A stretch of 64,000 bases of DNA from Schistosoma haematobium. Its lineage: Eukaryota; Platyhelminthes; Trematoda; Strigeidida; Schistosomatidae. The notes beneath the pieces are model-generated. The model was not told where the DNA came from, ran no database searches, and worked only from the letters and a program-made list of their open reading frames with translations. The translations under genes and the position numbers were made by a program. Position 1 is the stretch's first letter. Each line of letters opens with the position of its first letter. Shown in pieces: positions 21,901-31,600 of this stretch. Location: assembly GCF_000699445.3 (NCBI RefSeq), contig NC_067197.1:7198152-7262151 (forward strand), written 5' to 3'.

Positions 21901-24900
21901 TTAGGTATTTGTATTACAAATTCAGTTTAAGTTAATTAACTTAGAATTATAGATACGTAAATATATGCATATATGTGGGTAATAAGAGATATCAACTCAT
22001 AATTATGCGTAGTCATTCAGTCATAAGCAACGTTGAATCTAGGCATAGATGTTCACCGAGTCAAGTTGACACAATTCACATCAGTACGGTTAGGTATAGT
22101 TATCAAAACAATTGCCATTATGATAGTGTATATAAGGTATAGATAATGATTCCAGAACAGAAAGTAAATAAACAGAATAAAAAATATCAGTATTTCAGAA
22201 TAATGAATGAATGCATCTGAACCACTGATAACACCTAACACATGATAATTACTAGAACCCCAACCGAGTAGTTTGCACATACCTATATGGTTCAGTCCGA
22301 AAGTCAATCACTTCATGGATTTAAGTTAAATCTCGTATTGACTGCCTCTAACTTTCTTCTAACCTACTCCTCTACATTGACCATCATCGCGCGTCAAGGT
22401 AAGCGGGGATTGAAGATACTCAACACATGTTCTGACCACCTCAGCTGTTAATGATTTGTAATTATTCTACGACTGCAAATCTGATCGTCAAGTTATTAAA
22501 CCACATAACTAATTTACTTTCAATATCACACACAACAATCATATTCAGACATTATTGGCATGATGATAAACTTAGTAAATAAGAGCGGAAAACTAATAAA
22601 AAATGAGATATGAGAGATAAACAGGGAGGAAGAGGATGGAATACAAAAGAAAACAGAATGACGAAAATTGAATAACACTGATCACATTTATAACTTACCA
22701 GGAGTAATTGTAATTTGAGATGTGGATGCCGGTGTGTTCTGATTCCATAATTCTATATGAGATGAATCATCAATCGTATTAGTACACAAATTGGAAGCCT
22801 AAATATATACAGATATCGAAAAAATGAAGCAAAATAGAAACGTATTGTACAATTCAACTTTTAACTCACGAAAATATACTGAACTGTATGTTTATCAAGA
22901 AATTGAGTGATTAGACAGTCTATTCGTATTATATACTGTCAACAGATAGAGTAACATGGAAAGCCAAAAAGCAATGAACTAGTCAATTAATGATCTTTAA
23001 TGTAATCAACTGCATATCGTTAATCCGACTGGGGATCATAATCTTACGATCCATCCGGGATGAAATGATAAACAAGTTTTGGGAAGAAATTTGAGTGCTA
23101 ACTATTATAATGATTAACCATTCCAATGAAATCAGAAAACATAAATTTGATTTTTTGCAGTCATCTAAGTTCTGTTACTGATACATATAAGCTTCTTATA
23201 AGAGTGCTTAAACCAGTTAATCGAGTGAAAACAACCAAAAATGGTTAACCGTATTGACAATATATGCATAAATCATTTATAACTATAAATACATGTCCCT
23301 CACAAAATGAAGCCACATTTTAAACCAATAGCGTATGTCTGCTTTCTTAGGAAGTCTATAATCTTCACTAATACCATGTTATCATTAGCATCCTTTTTTA
23401 TCACTACATCTACGTCTGATTGCCCCAGAGTATCAATAAATCATCATATTTTAATTTCAGTGGTCGAATTTTCCAACTCATTTATGCTGTGAATGGTTAT
23501 CGAATTGAAATGTAGTTTTATGCATATTAGTTAATAATATTAGCTGAAATACGATACAGAGTAGTTTAGAATATTTTTGTCTACTGTATTATTTATTATT
23601 AGTAACATGATAATCAAAAGTCCAAGTAAGAGAGGGGTTTTGTGGATATTATAGTAATTTAATTATTGAATTCATAAGTCAATCGAAGCTAGACCACCAT
23701 GGAAAAGGTGGAAGCACTGGACGGGACTGATAAATCCTAGGTTCGAATCTCGCGAGGCGAGATCGTGGATGCGCATTGCTGAACAGTCCCATACTAGGAC
23801 GAAACACCCTTCCAGTGCTTCGACGATTTCCATGGTGGTCTAGCTTCAATTGACTCATGAATTCAACAATTAAAAGTTCAAGTGAGAATTCATCAATTCA
23901 AATAATTCGTGGGCTTTATGAATTTTGGTTGATTACTGATAATTACGGAGAATGTCTAATCAACATTTATGATACGTTGGAGCGTATCTGTTACTGTTCA
24001 ATTCAATAAACAATAATAATGAGTGAGATTTTCAGATGGTTAGTCAATGTGAAAAGGGAACAGGGAACTCTCACTAATGAATGGAACGCATTAGAATGTA
24101 ATCAAGTAGTTGATAAGTATTGTTATAAATATTTTGTTTTTTTGTCGTCATACTGATTCATGTAACCTGTTAACTATGATGATTTAAACAAAACAAATGA
24201 AGTTTTACGTAAAATCCTCTTTCATAATTTAATTCTAGTATTCCCACTGGAACTATTTCTATTTAGATCCTCTTTTCCGCCACATACGTAAACAACACAA
24301 AGGCCTTAAAAATTTTCATCTTATTTTTCTCATTAGTCAATTAATGTTCACTCACATTTTGGGTTTCTATCAAGTTTATAATCTTTGAGTTGGATAATAA
24401 GTACATGATGCAGAGTTTTATATCGGTGAACGAAGCCATACAATTAAGTATAGATAGTTGTTAGAATCAATTAAAGAAAGTATTTATAATGAGACTTATA
24501 AGCTGCTTCGGTTCGGGCGCCTAGGTAGTATTCCAGTCCTCACACAAATCGAAGGATATATCTAGTGATTCCTTGTATTAATGTTTATGTGTTTAAATAA
24601 ATAGACTGGTTAGTTAAGCAAAATTTATCATTTGGAAAATAGGCCAACTATTTTTACACTTTTTTTAAAATTTAAAACGTTTTACTAGCAACAAAAATAT
24701 TCCCATATTGGTGAAAATTGTCATTCAGACATTTAGTAACCAAAATAAAAAGACGAACAGACTGAATAGTTTTCCATCATGACTCTACACTAATACAGAT
24801 ATTTAACAATAACAATAATAAAATATGCTAGTCATCTAGTGGGTGATGTATTAGATAATAACACAAATTTAAGTGCTTATCACAATAATTTTGAATGTTT

Positions 24901-27024
24901 TAATTAAACAATTAAAAAATGGAAATGATAACGTGACCAATATTTAAAGATATTAAACGTAGTTTATGGTTCAGATTCTGAATGTGGTTTACGATGGTGT
25001 AGATGTCAGTCAGTCAGTAACAACGTAGAACTCCGTACGTACGTACATCAGTTCGAGTCGCCATACCACATTAGCACACATATACAATTGTCGACTCAAA
25101 TCCCATAGTGGTAAAAGTAGTAAGAGTATAGGTAGTAGTCGGAAACATTAGGGTTTGAAGATGTTATTCAAGGAGTATAATTCAGTGAAATAAATTTGGA
25201 AAGAGAAAAAAAAGGCACGTGAAGAATTTAGAAGATTAGAATCTGGGAGAACACAAAGAGTGGATGCACTTGCGCCATTGCAAACGATTTTGAGTCATGT
25301 TATTCAACGTCTATAACCAAACAGGTGGTCTACACCAACCAACATGGCTCAGTTCACTTGTCAGTGAGTTCATGAATTTGTGCCATGTTTTGGTTTGGCC
25401 GCCCCTAGCTTTCTTCCAACCTACTCCTATACCACTGAACATAGCACGTCGAGGCAGTCGGTCGTTGGGCATACGTAACACGTGTCTCAGCCATCTCAAC
25501 TGATGAAGTGTCATTAATTCCTAAATTGATTTGCCATCCTTACCTAGTACCCGTTTCCTAACAACTGTATTACTTACTCGGTGGTCCCAGGATATACGAG
25601 CAATGTTTCGAAGACACTTATGATCGAATACTAGTAACCTACGGTGTAGATGACTGGCATATTTTATTATTGCTATTGTTAAACATCTGTATTAGTGTGG
25701 ATTCATGATGAAAAACTAATTGAAAAGAAATATTTCTTCGGTATATTCACTTTAAAAAAATTGTTGTAGACGTTATCAAGGCTGACCGTAAACCTTGAGA
25801 GTGATAAAAGGAGCAGACGTCGACAAACAGGTGATGGACAAGGAGGTAACAATGTTACTTAGGGAGAAGGAAAGACTGAGATTGAACGTATTCAGAGCCC
25901 TAACCTGAATAGATGATGATGAGGATTATGTGGAGGTAATCACGAAGGACTTGCGTCATAAGATGGTTCATGAGTATCACCAGGTATCGCAAAAACAACG
26001 GACTTATTACGACAAGGTACGTACTGGCCAGGTATGAAAGACGACGTTGCACAATATGTGTTAACATGCTAGCAATACCAACGAATAAAAAGTGGTCGAT
26101 ACATACAATCGCCAGTACAGTCAGTCCCAGTAGCCGCAGTTGGTGATCTATAGTCAATGGATGTAATGGGACCGTTTCCACAAACGGCGAGCGGTAACCA
26201 GTACCTGCCAGTGATGACAAAACATGCTACACGCTGAGCAGATGTATAGTGTATTTAAATGTAACGCAACTCATTAAAAAGTACACATCAATCTACTCTG
26301 GCCTAATGTTCACTTTTTAAGTGAAGAACACCGATACTAGTCAAGTTTCTGAAATGAAGGTTGGATTGCATTTTTAAAATTAAATACATAAAATCTAAGT
26401 GTTTAGGATCTTAAGCTATGGCTTGACTTCTGTTAAATATTAGAGAGAATATATCTCAAAATAAACGATCATTTTTGTAATAAGAGTGGAGTAAGCATAA
26501 CAATTCTGCTAAGGTAAGGGTTACTGAAAATTATTCCTTCTATATCCTATTAATATACACTATATCACAAAGGCTTACTGTAAATGCTCCCCGTGGTTCA
26601 AATTCAGTTCGACTCAAGTGTCGATTCAGAAGATTGTCTACATCAACTTGTAAATTGACTGGATCACTATTATTATTATCATTATAATTATTAAATCCAA
26701 TTGATTGAGAATTTGATAAATGCTGACTGATTACATTGTTATTTTCAATTTCATCATTTTCACTATCTGACAAATCATTTATCTCACTATCATTATTATT
26801 ATCATCAATGTTATCATCTGCCATATGTACAATTTCACTACCTAGTAAAGCATAACCAACAGGTATAACTGTTGAATCTATGATATCTTCATTATTTTCT
26901 ATGCCTAAACAAAGAAATTATTATAAATTATAATTTTACCATTTATATAATTATCATTATGATTATCACCAATTTCATCATTTGGATTTGGAGAAGATGG
27001 TTCACTAAATTTTTTCATTACCAT
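18761..27024 (-). CDS. MEA1: MEA1-like acidic protein, four-exon gene
   Basis: Exons 27024-26940, 26904-26579, 22798-22699 and 18900-18761 join in frame (651 bp, 216 residues plus TGA). All introns are GT-AG; sizes are 35, 3780 and 3798 bp. The first two exons encode an acidic Asn/Asp-rich region with an IPVGYALLGSE segment, comparable to the GYxxL element of MEA1. The last exon encodes FHLPISQYPTWATQIPEELW, which matches the LP-x-P-x-W-A-x-x-I-x-x-x-x-W pattern at the C-terminus of male-enhanced antigen 1. That family's molecular role is poorly defined; it is linked to spermatogenesis in mammals. The start is the first ATG after a splice-acceptor-like site (27090). The large introns hold LINE, SINE and Ty3-type relics. 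Exon structure is well supported; the family call rests on one motif region. Confidence 0.7.
19048..19514 (-). repeat. Repeat C, copy 2, in intron 3 of the MEA1-like gene
   Basis: Minus copy running from the CCAAATGCCCTGGTAC start (19512) to its A/T-rich tail at 19048. Alternative frames across it, up to 149 codons, are not shared by the other copies and are not taken as genes. Confidence 0.75.
19640..20245 (+). pseudogene. RTE/SR2-like LINE 3' fragment
   Basis: Plus-strand broken frames read [71 protein letters not shown] and LGDMAQDRSQWRRC, in the order expected for the C-terminal region of this LINE family. Truncated and interrupted by stops. Confidence 0.7.
21005..21425 (+). mobile_element. 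Decayed SINE-like copy with hammerhead remnant
   Basis: The stretch TAGCTAAGTATTTATC near 21236 resembles an A-box region. GAGTTCTATCCC near 21270 resembles a B-box remnant. A decayed hammerhead region at 21290-21345 keeps GAAAC, and a tail begins TTTTCAATGGT. It resembles the SINE-B layout but is strongly diverged. Confidence 0.4.
21426..22325. other. Intronic sequence, nothing recognised
   Basis: AT-rich intron 3 sequence of the MEA1-like gene with no recognisable repeat. Confidence 0.45.
22330..22510 (-). pseudogene. Short RTE/SR2-like LINE remnant
   Basis: Weak but ordered similarity to the minus-strand copies at 25380-25500, including the sequence equivalent to the RHVLRMPN region. Strongly diverged. 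Confidence 0.4.
22699..22798 (-). CDS. MEA1: MEA1-like exon 3
   Basis: 100 bp with a TTTAG acceptor and a GTAAGT donor (22698), entering in phase 0 and leaving in phase 1. Encodes ASNLCTNTIDDSSHIELWNQ and a short Thr/Ser-rich stretch. Too short to show as an ATG-initiated ORF; found by frame and splice continuity. Confidence 0.7.
22801..23680. other. Intronic sequence, nothing recognised
   Basis: Start of intron-2-derived DNA of the MEA1-like gene. A 61-codon plus-strand frame (23307-23492) has no recognisable domain and no splice context. Confidence 0.4.
23635..23885 (+). mobile_element. SINE-B copy with inverted tail and dead hammerhead
   Basis: An inverted tail (23635-23730) precedes a B box (GGTTCGAATCTC near 23753), a hammerhead region (23790-23825) and a plus-strand tail. 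The core is CTGAACA: G8, the catalytic general base/acid neighbour, is changed to C. GAAA and stem II GTCC/GGAC are kept. The layout mirrors the fold-back copy at 6110-6430. Confidence 0.7.
24500..24605 (+). repeat. Repeat C 3' end
   Basis: Last ~105 bp of repeat C, starting GCTGCTTCGGTTCGGGC and ending in an AAATAAATA tail. 5'-truncated, as expected for target-primed retroposition. Confidence 0.65.
24985..25640 (-). pseudogene. RTE/SR2-like LINE 3' fragment
   Basis: The minus frame at 25514-25311 reads [40 protein letters not shown] and SHVGWCRPPVWL, the C-terminal region of a LINE polyprotein. The 3' UTR (25010-25250) is almost identical to 40905-41130, so the two copies are young or share a recent source. 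Confidence 0.7.
25920..26260 (+). pseudogene. Ty3/gypsy-type integrase relic
   Basis: Plus-strand frame from 26022 reads YWPGMKDDVAQYVLTC, then after a stop QYQRIKSGRYIQSPVQ, and after another stop SMDVMGPFPQTASGNQYLPV. This order (WPGM, CxxCQ-like, then the MDxxGP with the first catalytic Asp) is typical of Ty3/gypsy integrases. The second Cys of the CxxC is replaced by a stop. Frameshift upstream. No LTR was found next to it. Confidence 0.7.
26579..26904 (-). CDS. MEA1: MEA1-like exon 2
   Basis: 326 bp after a 35-nt intron. Encodes the GYALLGSE element, then a low-complexity Asp/Asn/Ser/Glu-rich stretch, then VDNLLNRHLSRTEFEPRGAF. Ends in phase 0 at a GTAAGC donor (26578). The AAT/GAT-rich codons make this part repeat-prone. 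Confidence 0.75.
26940..27024 (-). CDS. MEA1: MEA1-like exon 1
   Basis: 85 bp from ATG (27024-27022), starting MVMKKFSEPSSPNPNDE, ending in phase 1 at a GTAAAA donor (26939). A TTTCTCTTTACAG acceptor-like site ends at 27090, 65 nt upstream of the ATG. It could mark a 5' UTR intron or a spliced-leader addition site. Confidence 0.65.
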
Positions 27025-27184
27025 AATTGTATATACACAATTCAATATGTACTTTTATAAGTAGTTACATACATGTATACAAATATCAACTGTAAAGAGA
27101 AAATAAAAACAAAACTCTATGAATTAACATTAAGCATAATATTGAACAACAACTTAATTTATAATAGATTTTCGATTGTTAATA

Positions 27185-28080
27185 ATCCAACAACAAAACA
27201 ACACATGCCAAATTGAATTAAAATTCATATTCATTGCACAAGTGAATGACTATTTGAAATCAGTAAGTGGATAGCCCGCTAGGCATTTGAAACGAAAATT
27301 GATGGGTTCGAATCCCAGAGGTTCATATATATATATATATATTTATTTATTTAAACACAAATATTTGTAGAAAGAGGCATCTAAATAGATATGCACCACA
27401 AAAACCATCGAATTAGTGCGAGAGCTGAGGTACTCAACGCGTGTTAGGACTGGACCAAGTGGTTTCCTTAGGTGGCCACTTCCCGAGCATTTGACCCATA
27501 GGTCTAATCCACTAGGCGGTGGAGCAACGTTAGGAGATCTAGTCTCATGATAGCCGGTAACCAAAAATAGGTCCATACGCCAGAACCCTGGAGCCGATAT
27601 GCACCATCAATTTGGAATCGGGGTTTTCCACACCCCAAGGTGGATCCTTTGTAGCTACCAACCCGGTTTAAGCACCAGCTATTTCATTTTCGTCCTCTCA
27701 ATTTTGTAAACTGTTGGGGATGCTAAGTCCCCAGAAACCACTTGGTAAAAGTCACATTTTTGTAGTTTTATTTTGGAAATTTAAATTTCTCATATTCGCA
27801 CTAAAAGCGCCCGCTTTTACCTTCAGATTGAAAGGACCTTAAATGACACTGATTCGTTGCATAAGCAACACCCTTGCCGAAAGAAGACAATGAGTAGGAC
27901 TTCCCTGGTAGTGACTTTATACACGTGAACATATGAGAGAAATTCGAGAGGGAGAGAGGACTCTCCCCACCCACGATCATACCAGGGCATTTGGGGGCTG
28001 CCGAAAATGCAGATAAATCCAGTTGATGGTGTTCAACTAGGAAAAACACACGCGTCTAGGACTCCATTTCTAGTTACATT
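27185..28080 (+). mobile_element. Smα-like SINE apparently split by repeat C
   Basis: 27185-27320 is the SINE 5' part, with a GGGTTCGAATCCCAGAG B box. 28025-28080 looks like the decayed 3' part (hammerhead 3' side and CTAGTTAC tail region). Between them sits a minus-strand repeat C (27336-27997) with a short (AT)n junction. The 5' part is clear; the 3' part is weak. Confidence 0.45.
27336..27997 (-). repeat. Repeat C, copy 4, with ~120 bp insertion
   Basis: Minus copy beginning at CCAAATGCCCTGGTA (27995) and ending in the A/T-rich tail at 27336. An extra block near 27690-27820 is not in the other copies. Lies in the 1.3 kb gap between COQ8 and the MEA1-like gene. Confidence 0.7.
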
Positions 28081-28332
28081 TCATCTATTCTATATTTTTA
28101 AAAAAAATAAATAACAGAAACAAATACACAAAAGCGACACCGATGCATAAACACAACCGTACGAACATCAAGAGAACAAAAATTACAGTGATAAAATACT
28201 TCTATTTCATAAAATCCACCAACATAAAAACGAACTGTAAAAGTAGTAACAGTAGTTCGTTGTTAATTAAAGACTAAAAACAAATCGAAATGATAATTAA
28301 CAAGAAGTTATGTCTGTATAGATATATAAGTT

Positions 28333-28623
28333 TTAATCTGACGGATTAGTATCGGAGAACTGATAATTATTCCATATTTCATAAAATAATGGACGACAAT
28401 TAACTACAGCTTTCAATTTACTACATAACAAAAAACAACCAGACATTTTTCTATGTAATGAATAACTTTCTTCTGGTGGTGGACTTAATCTATGCTCAAG
28501 CATAACAGGAATTAAATGACTGATACGTTTAGTTGTTGATTGTTGACTAAAATCGAAATTTTCTTCTGAAGCAAATGCTTCACCCAATATACTGACTGCA
28601 TTCACATGAGCTTGTTGTAAAAC
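28333..28623 (-). CDS. COQ8: COQ8 exon 9 (C-terminus)
   Basis: 291 bp after a TCAACAG acceptor. Encodes [17 protein letters not shown], then [20 protein letters not shown] and the C-terminal SKLKA segment, ending TAA. The ORF extends upstream to an ATG at 28677, but that part is intron; GT-AG continuity with exon 8 fixes the start at 28623. Confidence 0.92.
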   Translation of the reverse strand, partial: VLQQAHVNAVSILGEAFASEENFDFSQQSTTKRISHLIPVMLEHRLSPPPEESYSLHRKMSGCFLLCSKLKAVVNCRPLFYEIWNNYQFSDTNPSD

Positions 28624-31600
28624 CTGTTGATTAAAAGTAGACGAGAATAATAAAATAAGAATGAGTGTATTCAACATGATATCTTACATAGATTTCCAGT
28701 AGAATATTATATAAAAAATTACTCAATTTAAAATCAGTTAATAAATGAAATGAGGGTCAACCATTCACAATTAATAAGTCAGGATCACTGAGAACAATTT
28801 ACAAATATATCAGCTAAGATCTTCAATCATTGTTTATGATTATCACGCGAATCCCCCAGTAGGAAATGTATACCTTTCAACATGATTCGGTCGGAGGCAG
28901 TCATTGGTTTTATTGATTAACCTCACTTCATGGTCTAGCTGTCGATTAAATGTTTTTTAAACCACTCCTATGATAGCCTGAATTGTATGTCAGTGTAGGC
29001 AATGGTTAGATGTATTTAGATCATCCAAATCGACAGCTTACAGTCTCATCAATGGGTTTATCATCTCTTTCTAGAACCTTACGTTTAATCTTAACACCGT
29101 GCAATTTGTCGTTTCAATTGAGTCGTGGAGACACTTATAGTCAAATACTAATAACCTACACACATCTATCATCAAAGATAAAGTTCCAAAGTCATTAATT
29201 AATATAGAATGAATTTCTGTACAGTTCAAATACTCTCTAATTGGTAGACGGACAGGCAGAAAACATCAAGTGGGCTTGATATCAGCTCATCCAGAATACC
29301 GAAAACACGAACACAAAGACAAGGTATATGCATATAGAAAGACTAGAAGAAAAAAATCCCAATCAATGAAGAGTTGATTTCCTGCCTTCTAATGTTTATC
29401 CTACTATATTTCCTTAAGAGATAAAATAAAATTACAATGAATAGACATTGGTTTACACTTTGAGTTAGATTTAACAATGTCAGGTACAAAATTATACAAA
29501 CAGTCAGACTGAATATAGGGCTACCGTAAATAAATACGAAATTATTAATTAAACAACATAAATTAGTTATTGAGTTTACAAGCTACAATTGAATATATCA
29601 CGGTAAAACGACCGCTTAAACAACATTTGTTAGATTTTAGCTGATGATGTACCAGAAGTGTTCAGAAATCCACAACAGAACATCGAATTGTACTTCGAAG
29701 TTGAATCACGTGAAGAAATGTAAGTTTGTGCAGTGCACACATTGGAGAGGAGATGCTAGACAATTCAGTTTGAAATGTGTTAGGGTATCACAGATACATT
29801 TATTCTCTGATGTCCCTTTAAGCCCTAAGTACCAATTTATGGCAAGCCTGTTCTTGATAAATTATTCTCCCTTTAATGTTTAAGAATATTGCTACTTTGC
29901 ACAGATAAGTCAATTAGACAGAAGGAACATGGAATCTGCCAGATATCTTCATTAGTTCAAGTCACCACATCATATCAGCATAGTCAAGTGAACTTATCAA
30001 GATGAATACCAAAAGTAATAATATATCAGTGGTAGTAAAAAATACCCAACATAAATAATGCATGATCTAGAATATATCAGGTAAAAGAGAACAACCAGAA
30101 GAGATCGTAGGGAAACATATAACTATCCCGACTAATTGTAAGAAATTTGAACATCATCCAAACGCTCCACTTCTAAAAGATTTTCAGTCATTTAAATGAT
30201 TGTATATCATACAAAAAGAAGAATTACTCCCTTCAAAAGTGAGAAATACACACTGATGGTAAAATATCACTGTCAAAAGATCAAATAAACTGCTGACATC
30301 TAAATGATATGTTTGTGTAATCGGATAGAAAAAAAAACATTTTGGAGGATATAATTGGAAAAACAACAGTAAAAACAAACTATAAAATTACTTTTGTTTC
30401 GTAACCAGTCAAAAAGCCTAAATCTTTCGATAGTTTAAGTATAGTTTCTTCATCATGTTCCGCTGAAGCATGAATTAGACGAATATATGTGTCGACAAAG
30501 GATTTATCGTATTCTCTAGAAGCTCCAAAATCCAATAAAACAATCTACAGAACAAATATTTAAAAATAACAATGATAATTCAAGACAAAAAATCATACGT
30601 GACATGAATAAATGAATTTTCGAAAGCCTTAGTACAACTTCAGAAGAAAATCAGGATGAAAAATTGCAAGTAAGTGATTTGTAAACTGGACTTCTAGCCA
30701 CGATTTCGCATTTACTTTATCACCTGGCCGAGACTGACACTTTGACATGATGGTTGGGATTTCTTATCATGATGACCCAATTCAAATGTATTAGCTGGAA
30801 GATGTGTTCCTCTAAATCCTACAATGACAAGTCGGTTAAAAACTGATAAGACTAAAAGCAGCAACTTAAGGTCTGATGGTGAAGTCCTACTTCTGACTTT
30901 ACGGTAGTGCAACGGCTCTTTCAACAACGAATAGAGGGATTCAGAAAAGGTCGGGCCTAAAATCACCATACCTTGTTTTGCTACACGGGTTTTAGTCACC
31001 AGCGGTAAGAATTCATAGGTACGGCGCTAACTCATTTAAGACTACTCGAAAAAAGACCATGTGTGGCTGGCTCCATGTAGTTGTCTCTTGGGCTCTGTAC
31101 TCATTCTTCCAGTTCGTTCATTTCACTATTAATCCAGTTTGCTTTAAAGTTCCTACCAAAAGAAGCATAAACCTACGGGGTAGGTGACGAGGAAGTAATC
31201 GTGCTCGAGATTATTTTTCCTACAGTTACATTTTCCCTTTACTTCCTAAACATTTTTCTGTCGCTACTATCAATCCTTCACCTCTATTTTCGACTTTTCC
31301 ACGCGTGTCGCTAATACTAATGGCTCGAGTTTACGAACTGTTATCCACTACATATATCTCAACTTTCGACAGCTGAATAGTATCATTATGGCCACGAATA
31401 ATTAACGCAGTGCCTAAGACCTAACATACAACCATTTAATTATACGAATAAAATCGATCAGAAAACTCGTTACAATTATAGTATATGTTGGTTTAATCTA
31501 AAGAACAAATAAACATAAACGTGTAATACCACCAGAATCAAGGATAGATTGTTTATATCTGTAATGAAATCATGACGATAGTCATCTATCAACTGTCTAT

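Noticed and set aside
28624..28677. ATG at 28677 as the start of a 114-codon protein
   Set aside because: The first 18 codons lie in the intron before a clear acceptor; the rest is the last COQ8 exon.
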